A stretch of DNA of 64,000 nt from Maribacter sp. (GCA_020629285.1 JAHDDP010000007.1:62001-126000), one strand, 5' to 3'; shown: positions 53,209-62,657, counted from the stretch's first letter. Made by a program: numbers and translations. The notes: generated from the sequence alone by a model not told the origin.

Positions 53209-54270
53209 ATGATACAAAAAAACAAATATTTGATTTTGACCTACTTACTTTTCGCCTTTACCGCTATTGGTTTTGTAAGTTGTAGCAGTGATGACTCTTC
53301 AACTACAGATGATTCGGTAATTGAAGATGAAGACGATACAACTTCTGACGACACAAACGATGACACCACTGATGAAGATACAAATACGGTAAGTGTAAAC
53401 GCTTCTTACTTTTATACAACAGATGGCTCTGTTACTATTACAACTGTACCCTGCACATTATCAGATGGTACAGAAACTGATTGCTATCAAATAGTAACTA
53501 CAAGTCTACCTGGAGATCATGAAATGGGACCTTGGTGCCCTGGTAATATTGAAGATGACGCTACAGAAGGTGGTATTTGGTTAGAAGGTGGCGAAGTATA
53601 TGATGTAGATGGTGCTTTCGTTGAAAATATGGCGACATTCTATGATGACCCAAATTGGTTAATGTACGATGCTAATGGTGATATTTATATTACCGATACA
53701 CAAGAGGATTGTGAAAATGCAGCCAACCCTAATGTTGGCGCAGAATATGAAAATTTCTGTGTTGAATGTTTACCTTCTTACATTACCGATCTTAGTCAAA
53801 CTTGGACAATTCCTATTACCCCTGTAATACAAGAATCTGCAGTGTTATTTACAACTGGTGGTGGAGGACCTGGAGGTCCAGGAACAACAACAGCTCCATC
53901 AACTCGTGGAGTAGCATTGAACGGAATTGAATTTTCTGCTCCAGCACCAGTAGATAATATTTTAGGTGCCTATACTTTAGCTCCCTTTGATGATGCTGGT
54001 GGTCACATTAACGTTCACCAAGGGTATCATTACCACGCAGCAACCGGCTTTAGTACTAAAGTAGCGCAAGATGACGGACATGCTGCCTTAATTGGTTATG
54101 CTTTGGATGGATTTGGAATTTATGAATTGGCTGATAGCAGCGGTGTCGATGCTACCGATTTGGATGAACTACGAGGACATTCTGATGATACTAGAGGTTA
54201 CCATTACCATGTTGATGCAGCTGGTAATAACAACTTTATTGATGGATTAAAAGGTGCTTACGTAAACTAA
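53209..54270 (+). CDS. YHYH-domain lipoprotein 1
   Basis: This 353-residue lipoprotein has the lipobox FVSCSSDD, then a very acidic Asp/Thr tether (residues ~25-65). The C-terminal half is a YHYH domain with the motif at residues 273-276 (GYHYHAATG) and again at 331-334 (GYHYHVDAAG). His-rich pairs of this kind are candidate metal ligands. Before them lies a short Gly/Pro run GGGGPGGPGTTT, echoing the kinase loop. It has seven cysteines, several likely disulfide-bonded. It is followed by a DUF6702-like gene after 10 bp. Confidence 0.85.
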   Translation: MIQKNKYLILTYLLFAFTAIGFVSCSSDDSSTTDDSVIEDEDDTTSDDTNDDTTDEDTNTVSVNASYFYTTDGSVTITTVPCTLSDGTETDCYQIVTTSLPGDHEMGPWCPGNIEDDATEGGIWLEGGEVYDVDGAFVENMATFYDDPNWLMYDANGDIYITDTQEDCENAANPNVGAEYENFCVECLPSYITDLSQTWTIPITPVIQESAVLFTTGGGGPGGPGTTTAPSTRGVALNGIEFSAPAPVDNILGAYTLAPFDDAGGHINVHQGYHYHAATGFSTKVAQDDGHAALIGYALDGFGIYELADSSGVDATDLDELRGHSDDTRGYHYHVDAAGNNNFIDGLKGAYVN

Positions 54271-54280
54271 AAATATTATT

Positions 54281-54901
54281 ATGAAAAAGTATATCTTAAT
54301 TTATATAACCGGGCTATTTTCATTGCTAGGTTATGCTCATAACCCAGATGTCTCTACCACAATGTTCGTAGAGAAAGAAAATAATATTTGGGTACTTCAG
54401 ATTAGTTCTTCCTTAACAGCTTTTCAGCAAGAAGTGAGAACACATTTTTCAGAAACTCCGTATAAAACCCCCGAGGAGTTTCAACAAATGGTCTTAGAGC
54501 ATATTAAAAATAACCTTGAAATTAGTTATAACAATGGCTCAAAAATCACCTTTGGTAAAGGCATAGTAAAGTTAGGTCATGAAACTAAAGTCGTATTCGA
54601 AGTATTTGGAATACCTTCTAATTTACAGTCCTTACAGGTAACAAACACCACCTTTAAGGATATTGGTAGAAGCCAAAGTGCATTGTTCATTTTTAAAGAT
54701 GGCTTCAGTAAAGATCAGTTTATCTTAAATAATGAAAACGAGCATTCTTTAGAACTCAAAGCTAGCGGAAATAAGTTTATTGAGTCTAACAAACTGAAAG
54801 CAAGCTTCAATTCTACTTTTGCCATAATAATCGTAATTAGTCTTTTGGCATTTAGCTTTATCGTTCAAAAGACCATTCTTTCAAAAGTTACTATTGAATA
54901 G
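54281..54901 (+). CDS. DUF6702-like envelope protein
   Basis: This 206-residue protein has a signal peptide (cleavage near GYAHN) and a body of alternating strands (VLQISSSLTAFQQEV; HIKNNLEISYNNGSKI; LGHETKVVFEVFG). It ends in a single C-terminal membrane helix (residues ~178-198) and a short cytoplasmic tail. It resembles the DUF6702 family, which often occurs near metallopeptidases or metal-handling genes. Function is unknown. Its position between two YHYH lipoproteins suggests a shared envelope process. Confidence 0.65.
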   Translation: MKKYILIYITGLFSLLGYAHNPDVSTTMFVEKENNIWVLQISSSLTAFQQEVRTHFSETPYKTPEEFQQMVLEHIKNNLEISYNNGSKITFGKGIVKLGHETKVVFEVFGIPSNLQSLQVTNTTFKDIGRSQSALFIFKDGFSKDQFILNNENEHSLELKASGNKFIESNKLKASFNSTFAIIIVISLLAFSFIVQKTILSKVTIE

Positions 54902-55138
54902 CCAAACTATTACAATTAGTGACTAGATTTTGATAATTACAACATATCAAAAAATCATGAACTTTAAAACATCGGTCATTCACTTAATACAAACGGTAGT
55001 TCACTGATTATTGAAAATTCCATATAAACATATGATTATACTTGTGCTGTAAACTTAAATGGTCATAAAAAAAACACAGATATTTTCAACTAAGAATACA
55101 TTGAACGACACTTATAAAACCCCATTAAATCAAAAATT

Positions 55139-55930
55139 ATGAGAAAAAATAGTTTAAATAGAATACCAAAATCTTCGCTAATTATAGCCTTGTCATTTAT
55201 AACACTTTTAGCATGTAGTAGTGATAGTGTAGATGATGATGTTCTTGAAGATATTGTAAGTTCTGATAGTGAAGAGGAAGATGAAGAAATTGCTACTGAA
55301 CTGCATGCTGCATACAGTGCTTTTAATACAGATGCAGTTACTATTTATTTAGACGGATCTGAGGTGGTCATTGAAACCACAGGTTTGCCTAATCATGAAA
55401 CTGTTTATTGGGGAGAGGGTAATTCTCTTTATAGAGAGGAAGATGATGTGGATAAAACCCCTAGCATTATGTCCAGCAATAATAATGCAACAACTATTCG
55501 TGTAGATGCTACTCCTAATTTAACGGGGAGCACTGTAGAAACAGAATTGAATACTATTGGTATAGCAGTAAGTGGTTCTTCAATTTTTAATGATCAAGAA
55601 GGTGGTGGGGCATTAGATCAGGCTGCAGGCAGTTTAGACTGGACGGGTGCTCATATTGGTCCTGGAGTTTATCATTACCATTTAGAGCCTAAAGCTTTTA
55701 CGGATGATGATGATAACCTAGTAGGTATTTTATTGGATGGCGTTTTTCTTTACGGAAGAAAATGTAGTACAACCGGAGAATATCCTACGGATTTAGATGC
55801 TTCTGGCGGACATACTTCCACTACACAATATACCGATGGTGAAGAGGAATATCACTACCATATCATTAATGAAGTATATTCAACAACAGGTTCATACTTG
55901 GCTTTTGCCGGTCCATACCAAGGATATTAA
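55139..55930 (+). CDS. YHYH-domain lipoprotein 2
   Basis: This 263-residue lipoprotein has the lipobox LLACSSD and a short acidic tether. The YHYH domain has the motif at residues 178-181 (VYHYHLEP) and 238-241 (EYHYHIIN). It is a shorter paralogue of the lipoprotein encoded at 53209, without the Gly/Pro segment. It probably binds a metal or a small ligand outside the cell. It follows a 237-bp gap and heads a tight run with a MORN-like lipoprotein and SCO. Confidence 0.85.
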   Translation: MRKNSLNRIPKSSLIIALSFITLLACSSDSVDDDVLEDIVSSDSEEEDEEIATELHAAYSAFNTDAVTIYLDGSEVVIETTGLPNHETVYWGEGNSLYREEDDVDKTPSIMSSNNNATTIRVDATPNLTGSTVETELNTIGIAVSGSSIFNDQEGGGALDQAAGSLDWTGAHIGPGVYHYHLEPKAFTDDDDNLVGILLDGVFLYGRKCSTTGEYPTDLDASGGHTSTTQYTDGEEEYHYHIINEVYSTTGSYLAFAGPYQGY

Positions 55931-55935
55931 TATTT

Positions 55936-56556
55936 ATGAAATTCACTTCTCTTAATTTATTCGTTTCGCTTTTGTTCATTTCATTGAACAGCTGTAAACA
56001 TACACCTGAAACAACAGAAAATAAGAAAGAGCAATTGGTTATTGAAAATGTAACTAAGTTTAAGGAAGAATTAGAACTAAATCAACTAGAAGGTACATGG
56101 TATTATAAAAACGCACCTTATGATGGCTATTCATTAGCTTTACATGAGAATGGGCAACTGGCTGAAAAGGTCGGTTTTATTGAAGGAAAAAGACAAGGTG
56201 TTGTGCAAAGGTTTTCCGCAAGCGGCGTATTGCGGGTAGAGTATTATAAAGATAACAGAATAGAAGGCAGTTATAAATCATGGTGGGAAAATGGACAATT
56301 GGCACAAGATGCCATGTATGTAAATGGCAAAATGCATGGTAAGGAGAAAAAATGGTATTCAGACGGTCAATTGGCAAAAGAACGCAATTTAGTAAATGGA
56401 CAAGAGGAGGGATTACAAAAAGCGTGGCTAAAAAACGGAACCTTGTATGTTAATTACGAAGCCAAAAACGGACGTATTTTTGGGTTGAGAAGAGCCAATT
56501 CTTGCTATCAATTAGAAGATGAAGTTGTAATTAGATCAGAAAACGAATTATTATGA
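55936..56556 (+). CDS. MORN/YwqK-like repeat lipoprotein
   Basis: This 206-residue lipoprotein (lipobox LNSCKH) is made of repeated ~23-residue units like those of YwqK and MORN variants, for example SLALHENGQLAEKVGFIEGK, YKSWWENGQLAQDAMYVNGK and KKWYSDGQLAKERNLVNGQE. These form a flat beta-sheet solenoid. It is 5 bp after YHYH lipoprotein 2 and overlaps SCO by 4 bp (ATGA), so it is expressed with both. No enzymatic site is visible. Confidence 0.82.
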   Translation: MKFTSLNLFVSLLFISLNSCKHTPETTENKKEQLVIENVTKFKEELELNQLEGTWYYKNAPYDGYSLALHENGQLAEKVGFIEGKRQGVVQRFSASGVLRVEYYKDNRIEGSYKSWWENGQLAQDAMYVNGKMHGKEKKWYSDGQLAKERNLVNGQEEGLQKAWLKNGTLYVNYEAKNGRIFGLRRANSCYQLEDEVVIRSENELL

Positions 56557-57227
56557 ACAAGACAGTACTTTGTATAGTTGTTGTACTTCTTTTTGCCGCT
56601 TGTGAACAAACAGTAAAAAAAGAGAACATACAGGTTAAAGAGACCAGTAGGGTAGAGCACTTGCCTTATTATAATGATGAATCATTTACCCCACATTGGA
56701 TAACTCCTAATACTGAAGAAGAAAAACAATTTCACAAAATTCCTGATTTTAAGCTGGTTGATCAGTTAGGAGATACATTGACACAGAAGTCTTTCGAAAA
56801 CCAAATTTATATTACTGATTTCTTTTTTACTACTTGCCCTGGTATTTGTCTTAAAATGACGAATAATATGACCAAGGTACAAGAAGCGTTTTTAGACAAT
56901 GATGAAGTAGCTATTCTTTCGCATTCAGTAACTCCTTCAATAGATATGGTATCCTTACTTAAAACATATTCCGAAAAAAACGGAGTAATAAATTCTAAAT
57001 GGCACTTGGTGACCGGTGATAAAACTGAAATTTACAACTTGGGCAGAAATGAATACTTTGTGGAAAATGATTTAGGTATTCCTAAGGATATTAATGATTT
57101 TCTACATACAGAAAACTTTCTGTTGATTGATAAAAATAAGCATATACGCGGTATTTATAACGGACTCAACCGAGCTTCGATAGCGCAATTGATTACCGAT
57201 GTTGAAGCATTGTTAAAAGAAAGTTGA
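56553..57227 (+). CDS. SCO1/SenC-family copper/thiol lipoprotein
   Basis: This 224-residue lipoprotein (FAACEQ lipobox) has a thioredoxin fold. The copper-binding CxxxC is C95-PGI-C99, and the conserved histidine is H185 in FLHTENFLLIDK. SCO proteins deliver copper to the CuA site of cytochrome oxidase or reduce its cysteines. No oxidase genes are nearby; instead it sits with YHYH and EF-hand proteins, so it may serve these. It overlaps the MORN-like gene by 4 bp. Confidence 0.93.
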   Translation: MNKTVLCIVVVLLFAACEQTVKKENIQVKETSRVEHLPYYNDESFTPHWITPNTEEEKQFHKIPDFKLVDQLGDTLTQKSFENQIYITDFFFTTCPGICLKMTNNMTKVQEAFLDNDEVAILSHSVTPSIDMVSLLKTYSEKNGVINSKWHLVTGDKTEIYNLGRNEYFVENDLGIPKDINDFLHTENFLLIDKNKHIRGIYNGLNRASIAQLITDVEALLKES

Positions 57228-57250
57228 TAGATTGATTAAGTAGTAAACAT

Positions 57251-57286
57251 AAAAAAGCCCATAAACTATAGTTTACGGGCTTTTAC
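57251..57286. terminator. Bidirectional terminator between SCO and DJ-1-like genes
   Basis: AAAAGCCCATAAACT (57253-57267) pairs with AGTTTACGGGCTTTT (57270-57284) with one mismatch. It lies between the convergent stops at 57227 and 57304. Confidence 0.85.
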
Positions 57287-57303
57287 ATTTAATATTCTTA
57301 ATG

Positions 57304-57981
57304 CTATTTCAGTGCTGCCAATAACTTCTCTGCCACCAACTCAGATGATGAAGGGTTTTGACCTGTAATTAAATTACCATCTTGAATTGCGTATGCTGCC
57401 CAATCTTCTTTTTTAGAATAGATTCCTCCATTTTCTTGTAACATGTCTTCTACTAAGAAAGGAACAACTTCTGTCAACTGTACAGCCGCTTCTTCACTAT
57501 TTGTGAATCCGGTTACTTTCTTACCTTTTACTAAAGGATTTCCATCAGTTCCTTTTACACCCTTTAAGGCTGCAGGCGCGTGACATACAAATGCTACCGG
57601 TTTCGCTTGCTCATTAAATGTTTCAATCAATTTAATTGATGTTGCATCGTTCGCTAAATCCCATAAAGGTCCGTGACCACCTGGGTAAAATACCGCATCA
57701 AAATCAGAAGCGTTTACGTCTGCTAATTTCTTTGTATTGTTTATAACGCTTTGCGCATCTTCATCATCCTTATAACGCTTTGTATCTTTTGTCTGAGCGT
57801 CTTCAGAATCACTACTTGGATCAATTGGTGCTTGACCACCTTTTGGAGTAGCTACCGTAATCTCAGCACCTTTGTCTAATAATGCGTAATACGGAGCAGC
57901 AAACTCTTCAATCCAAAATCCAGTTTTTTTTCCTGTGTCCCCTAATTCATCATGAGACGTTAATACAAATAATATTTTCAT
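57304..57981 (-). CDS. DJ-1/PfpI-family protein (Hsp31-like glyoxalase III type)
   Basis: This 225-residue class I glutamine-amidotransferase-like protein has the nucleophile elbow AFVCHAPAAL with the catalytic cysteine and following histidine. GGHGPLWDL carries the second histidine region and the N-terminal TGFWIEEFAAPYY gives the glutamate. Hsp31-like members convert methylglyoxal to lactate or act as chaperones. It is the last gene of a minus-strand cluster with an MDR reductase (42 bp gap), an aldehyde dehydrogenase and an SDR, in line with carbonyl detoxification. Confidence 0.9.
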   Translation of the reverse strand: MKILFVLTSHDELGDTGKKTGFWIEEFAAPYYALLDKGAEITVATPKGGQAPIDPSSDSEDAQTKDTKRYKDDEDAQSVINNTKKLADVNASDFDAVFYPGGHGPLWDLANDATSIKLIETFNEQAKPVAFVCHAPAALKGVKGTDGNPLVKGKKVTGFTNSEEAAVQLTEVVPFLVEDMLQENGGIYSKKEDWAAYAIQDGNLITGQNPSSSELVAEKLLAALK

Positions 57982-58023
57982 TGTTAATTTATTTAAGTTA
58001 TTAATTTATAGTTAATCAAATAG

Positions 58024-59022
58024 TTACACCTTAACTATCATTTTACCTTTATTCTTACCATCCATCATATCTAAAAATGCCTGTGGCGTATGCTCAAAGC
58101 CTTCTACAATGGTTTCTTTGTACGTTAATTTACCTTCACCCAACCACGTAGATAATTGCTTCATGGCTACCGGGAATTTGTCTGCATAATTAGAAACTAT
58201 AAAACCTTGCATTAATGCACTATTCTTCACCAAGAATGGTTGTACAGCTACTGCCATTGGAATTTCTGTTTTATTATAAACCGATATAGCACCACAATTA
58301 ATAATTCTTGCAAACTGATTGATATTGAAGAGAACAGCATCCGATATTGGTCCGCCTACATTATCAAAATAGATATCTACACCGTTAGGGGCTGCTTCTT
58401 TTATGGCAGCTTGCAAATCTTTAGTGGTTTTGTAGTTGATACCATGGTCAAAACCGAATTCTGATTTCAGCATCTCAACTTTTTCATCCGTACCGGCAAT
58501 ACCGATAACATTCAACCCTAGAATTTTACCTATCTGACCTACAACACTACCTACGGCTCCTGCAGCACCAGATACTACCAAAGTTTCGCCTTTTTTAGGC
58601 TTCCCAATTTCATGAAGACCTAAATAAGCTGTTAATCCCGTCATACCGACGATACCTAAATAAGCACTAAGCGGAGCCTTACTTTTATCTATTTTCTGCA
58701 AGCCTTCGCCGGTAGAAACTTGTTTTTCTTTCCATTGTAATAATCCTGATACAAAATCTCCTTTACTGAAATTACTGTTTTTAGACTCAACTACTTCCGC
58801 AACCACGCCAGAGCTTATGGGCTCATCTAAATTAAATGGAGGTACATACGACTTCGCATCGTTCATACGACCTCTTAAATATGGATCAACAGAAATATAT
58901 TTGGCTTCTAATAAAAGTTGACCATCAGAAATGCTGGGATTTACATCAGTTTCAACAAATTCAAAGTCAGAAAGGGTAGGAGTACCTACCGGACGTTTTT
59001 TTAAATTAATGGACTTATTCAT
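58024..59022 (-). CDS. Zinc-independent MDR-family NADP oxidoreductase
   Basis: This 332-residue medium-chain reductase of the leukotriene B4 dehydrogenase/CurA type has YLRGRMNDAKSYVPPF near the N-terminus, a Rossmann loop VSGAAGAVGSVVGQ, and IYFDNVGG near residue 220. Zinc-binding cysteines are absent, as expected. It reduces alpha,beta-unsaturated aldehydes or ketones with NADPH. It precedes the DJ-1-like gene on the same strand and is separated from the aldehyde dehydrogenase by a terminator at 59213-59246. Confidence 0.92.
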   Translation of the reverse strand: MNKSINLKKRPVGTPTLSDFEFVETDVNPSISDGQLLLEAKYISVDPYLRGRMNDAKSYVPPFNLDEPISSGVVAEVVESKNSNFSKGDFVSGLLQWKEKQVSTGEGLQKIDKSKAPLSAYLGIVGMTGLTAYLGLHEIGKPKKGETLVVSGAAGAVGSVVGQIGKILGLNVIGIAGTDEKVEMLKSEFGFDHGINYKTTKDLQAAIKEAAPNGVDIYFDNVGGPISDAVLFNINQFARIINCGAISVYNKTEIPMAVAVQPFLVKNSALMQGFIVSNYADKFPVAMKQLSTWLGEGKLTYKETIVEGFEHTPQAFLDMMDGKNKGKMIVKV

Positions 59023-59212
59023 AAGTTTTTATTCAAATTCTATTCTAAATTATTGTCAAAGAGATAAATGATTGTAAATGCTATTATAGGTATACTTTGC
59101 TATAACATACATCACAATTTGAATCTATATCTTTTAAGATATTTCAAAGATATTACAAAAAAGAATGAACATTCATTTTTTAACGAAAGTTTATAAAAAA
59201 CACGGTTATACT

Positions 59213-59246
59213 AAAAAAAAGGGCAGTCATTTGACTACCCTTTTTT
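59213..59246 (-). terminator. Terminator after the aldehyde dehydrogenase
   Basis: GGGCAGTCA (59221-59229) pairs with TGACTACCC (59232-59240), one mismatch. An A-run before and T-run after make it work on either strand. It directly follows the stop at 59254. Confidence 0.82.
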
Positions 59247-59253
59247 ATACATT

Positions 59254-60651
59254 TTATTCATCATCCATTATTATTATGGACTTCACATTTACGAACTCTT
59301 TCATACCGAAACCGCCATGTTCACGTCCATAACCAGAGTCTTTTACTCCGCCAAATGGCATACTTGGTTCTGCCAATCCGAAGGAATTAATAAAAACCAT
59401 TCCTGTATCAAAATGTTGTTCGGCTAATTTGGCAGCCTTCTCAACATCTTTGGAAAATATTCCGCCACCTAGACCAAATCTACTATCATTGGCAATACGC
59501 ATAGCATCTTCGCCATCTTTCGCTTTTATCAAAGAAGCAACGGGTCCAAATAACTCATCGTCATAAGCGGGTTGACCTGGTTTTACATTACTTAGTACGG
59601 TAGCAGGGTAGAAGTAACCATCCCCTTCAGGAATTTTTCCTCCGCACAATACATCGGCTCCTTTTTCTACACTTTCCTGTACTTGCTCTTGAATTTTATC
59701 TCTAAGATCTTCACGCGCCATAGGTCCTAACTCGGTATCTTCATTCTTAGGATCTCCAACTTTTAAAGCATCCATCGCCTTCACAAACTTTTCCTTGAAC
59801 TCATCATATACTTTTTCCGTAGCGATAAATCTCTTTGCGGCAATACAAGTTTCTCCGTTGTTATAGATACGCCCCATTACACTTTTTTCTACGGCTAAAT
59901 CTATATCTGCATCATCAAGTACCAAATAGGCATCATTACTACCTAATTCCAACACTGTTTTCTTTAATTGTGCACCGGCTTTTTCTCCAATTTTTTCACC
60001 TGCCACAGGGCTACCCGTTAAGGTAACACCACGTACCAGTTTATGCTCTATTATAGCGTTTGATTGCTCGTGCTCAATGACCATGACATTGAAAATACCT
60101 TCTGGTAAACCTGCTGTATCAAAGATTGATTTCAATAATTTGGCAGTGCCTGTTACGTTAGAGGCGTGTTTCAATAAAATACTGTTACCTGCCATTAAGT
60201 TTACTATTGTATATCGTAATACCTGATAGCTTGGGTAATTCCATGGCTGTATTCCATATATAATCCCAATAGGTGAATATGTTATTATTCCTCTACCGTT
60301 ATCTAACTTGCGTTCTTCGCTTTTTAAAAATTCTGGGGCATTCTCTGCTGAATAATTACAGATAGAAGTACATAAATCTACTTCATGATTGCTCTGTGAA
60401 AGCAATTTACCCATTTCATCGGTCATTAACTCAGCAAGTTCTTTCTTGTAATTCTGAAGCTCTTTACCTATCGATTTTATAATCTCGCCGCGCTCTTCAA
60501 TAGATTTTGTTTTCCATTTTAAAAACGCTTTGTGAGACTGTTGAATGCTTTCTTCAACCTGTGCATCTGTCATGTAAGAATGAGATGCGATTTCTTTTCC
60601 CGTTGTAGGATTTATTGTCTTGAATGTATCTTGTTTTGTTGTCGTTGACAT
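59254..60651 (-). CDS. Succinate-semialdehyde/aldehyde dehydrogenase
   Basis: This 465-residue NAD(P)-dependent aldehyde dehydrogenase has the catalytic glutamate in VLELGSNDAYLV, the nucleophile cysteine in NNGETCIAAKRF and the cofactor-binding TGSPVAGEKIG. The length and NNGETC-type site resemble the Sad/YneI group that oxidises succinate semialdehyde. It lies 18 bp downstream of the SDR gene and is probably co-transcribed with it. The substrate may be broader, as for many members. Confidence 0.92.
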   Translation of the reverse strand: MSTTTKQDTFKTINPTTGKEIASHSYMTDAQVEESIQQSHKAFLKWKTKSIEERGEIIKSIGKELQNYKKELAELMTDEMGKLLSQSNHEVDLCTSICNYSAENAPEFLKSEERKLDNGRGIITYSPIGIIYGIQPWNYPSYQVLRYTIVNLMAGNSILLKHASNVTGTAKLLKSIFDTAGLPEGIFNVMVIEHEQSNAIIEHKLVRGVTLTGSPVAGEKIGEKAGAQLKKTVLELGSNDAYLVLDDADIDLAVEKSVMGRIYNNGETCIAAKRFIATEKVYDEFKEKFVKAMDALKVGDPKNEDTELGPMAREDLRDKIQEQVQESVEKGADVLCGGKIPEGDGYFYPATVLSNVKPGQPAYDDELFGPVASLIKAKDGEDAMRIANDSRFGLGGGIFSKDVEKAAKLAEQHFDTGMVFINSFGLAEPSMPFGGVKDSGYGREHGGFGMKEFVNVKSIIIMDDE

Positions 60652-60669
60652 ATTTTTTTCTTTAAATTA

Positions 60670-61410
60670 TTATTGTTGCTCACTTGGTACCAAGTAAACG
60701 TCATTGATATTAACTCTTTCAGGCTGAGTTAATACATAGAAAATAGAATTCGCGATATCTTCGGCTTCTAAGGTTTCCATTTTCTGCATTTCTTTCATTT
60801 TTTCCTTAATATCTTCATCTGAAATGGTGCTCGTTAAGTTAGTGGCCACAGCACCTGGTTCAATAGATGTAATGTTGATGCCATATTTAGGTGCCAATTC
60901 TTGACGAAGCCCTTCTGAAAACATTTTTACCGCAGATTTTGTAGCACAGTATACTGCTCCACCAGGAAAATATCTATTTGCCGCCATGGATGAAATATTA
61001 ATAATGTTCCCACCTTTATTTTCTTTTAATGCAGGTAAAACTGCTGCTACGCCGTTTAATACACCTTTAATATTGACATCCACCATTTTGTCCCATTCAT
61101 CTGTTTTCAATTTTTCAACAAATGATAAAGGCATTAATCCGGCATTATTTACCAAGCCAGATACTTTGCCGTATTCTTGCTTGGTTTTTGAAACCACTTT
61201 TTCAAAGTCATCCTTTTTGGTTACATCACCTGGCACGACCAAAGCTTGACCTCCATTTTTTACGATGTCAGATTTTAGGTCGTTCAATTCATCTTCACTA
61301 CGTGCCATTAACACTACTTTGGCTCCATTTTCTGCTAGTTTTACTGCAGTTGCTTTACCAATTCCGCTAGATGCTCCAGTTATAATTATTACTTTATCTT
61401 CTAAATTCAT
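60670..61410 (-). CDS. Short-chain dehydrogenase/reductase
   Basis: This 246-residue classical SDR starts at the ATG complement at 61408-61410 (MNLEDKVIIITGASSGIGK). It has TGASSGIG for cofactor binding, VNNAGL, the catalytic serine in INISSMA, and YCATKSAVK giving YxxxK. The C-terminus matches the YdfG-like serine/3-hydroxy acid dehydrogenase group. It is first in the short operon with the aldehyde dehydrogenase. A 220-bp gap separates it from the AraC gene, which is upstream in the same direction. Confidence 0.92.
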   Translation of the reverse strand: MNLEDKVIIITGASSGIGKATAVKLAENGAKVVLMARSEDELNDLKSDIVKNGGQALVVPGDVTKKDDFEKVVSKTKQEYGKVSGLVNNAGLMPLSFVEKLKTDEWDKMVDVNIKGVLNGVAAVLPALKENKGGNIINISSMAANRYFPGGAVYCATKSAVKMFSEGLRQELAPKYGINITSIEPGAVATNLTSTISDEDIKEKMKEMQKMETLEAEDIANSIFYVLTQPERVNINDVYLVPSEQQ

Positions 61411-61630
61411 TGCGTCTTTTTTTGATTTCAAACTAAGTTACGCTGAATGAAAGATGTCTTTTAACTAGATTAAAATAAGAATTGACGGAAAAGGAAATGA
61501 ATTAAAATTTACCGTTTGTGAGTTAAAAAAACGGAGCATCTCATATCCTAATAATACACAATAGAACAAAATATATGCCTTAGCGAAAAAAGTAAATAGT
61601 GCCTTTGTAGTGAAGTTTAAAACTAATTAT

Positions 61631-62527
61631 TTAAGCACTTATGGTAGATGTACAAGATGCTCTTTTTAATAACATGTATTCTCCTTTATTTTTAAAATCA
61701 CGAATAGATGAACCTGTATAGCGCTTAAAGGTTTTTGAAAGGTGACTTACATCTGTAAAACCTAAATCATCTGCTATTTGGGTCAAGGTATAGTCTGAAT
61801 TTAGCAGACGAATTTCTACAAGCTTTAATTTTGCCTTAATGATATACTCTCTTAAAGACATGCTCACTTGCTTTTTAAAATATTCACTAACATAAGTGGG
61901 TGACATCATAAAAACATCTGCCAAGTTCTCAACTTTTAACAATTCTGTCTTATGAATATTAGAATTTATATAAGCGAGCATTTTAGTAATTCTATCATCT
62001 GAATTATTTTTTGCCAATTCAAAATAACTACTCTTTTTAATATTACGGATCAGAATTTCCAGTATACAAGTCATTAAACTAGTCACTAAATTTATAGACT
62101 CTTCCCCATAATTTCTAGACTCTTGAAGTATCATCTCAATAAGGTTTTCAAGATAATTACGGTCTAATTCGTTCTTAATGATATCACCCGGCAGCTGATT
62201 GTAATTAGATAATATGTACGATGCCTCTTTAAACCACTCATTTCTATCAATAGTTATTCTATTCGCATTTTTAAAGAAAGAATCGGTAAACTTTAAAAAG
62301 ACAAAACGTGTCGGTTTTTCAATGGTAAAAGAATGGCATTTTAACGGAGGCAATAAAAATATGCTATTCTTGCCATAGGCATAATCATTGTAGTTGATGC
62401 ACTGGGTACCTTCACCTTCCTTTATTAAAACCAGCTCAAAAAAATTATTCTTAACGGGTCGTTGTTTCCAATCCGTCAATTCAATTTCTTGTATTTCAAA
62501 AGGTTTATACGCTTCTAATACTTGCAT
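61631..62527 (-). CDS. AraC-family transcriptional regulator
   Basis: This 298-residue regulator has an N-terminal cupin-like domain (YGKNSIFLLPPLKCHSF) and a C-terminal AraC DNA-binding domain. The domain has MMSPTYVSEYFKKQVSMSL in its first helix-turn-helix and TLTQIADDLGFTDVSHLSKTF in its second. It is immediately upstream of the SDR/aldehyde dehydrogenase genes, on the same strand, and is the natural regulator of the minus-strand oxidoreductase set. The effector is unknown but may be a carbonyl compound. It is divergent from the AlkB gene. Confidence 0.92.
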   Translation of the reverse strand: MQVLEAYKPFEIQEIELTDWKQRPVKNNFFELVLIKEGEGTQCINYNDYAYGKNSIFLLPPLKCHSFTIEKPTRFVFLKFTDSFFKNANRITIDRNEWFKEASYILSNYNQLPGDIIKNELDRNYLENLIEMILQESRNYGEESINLVTSLMTCILEILIRNIKKSSYFELAKNNSDDRITKMLAYINSNIHKTELLKVENLADVFMMSPTYVSEYFKKQVSMSLREYIIKAKLKLVEIRLLNSDYTLTQIADDLGFTDVSHLSKTFKRYTGSSIRDFKNKGEYMLLKRASCTSTISA

Positions 62528-62649
62528 TTTTAGGATAATTAAGTGATATATGAACGAAAATAATGTAAAACAGTTACTCGTTACAAATATTAACCTTTAT
62601 TTATACCATTTAAACCTCTGTAACTACTTCATGATACTATCAAAGCCAG

Positions 62650-62657
62650 TATCTTTG
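62650..62657 (+). promoter_or_regulatory. Candidate -7 element TATCTTTG for the AlkB gene
   Basis: Perfect TAnnTTTG match, 32 bp before the start codon at 62690. No clear -33 box. Confidence 0.5.
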
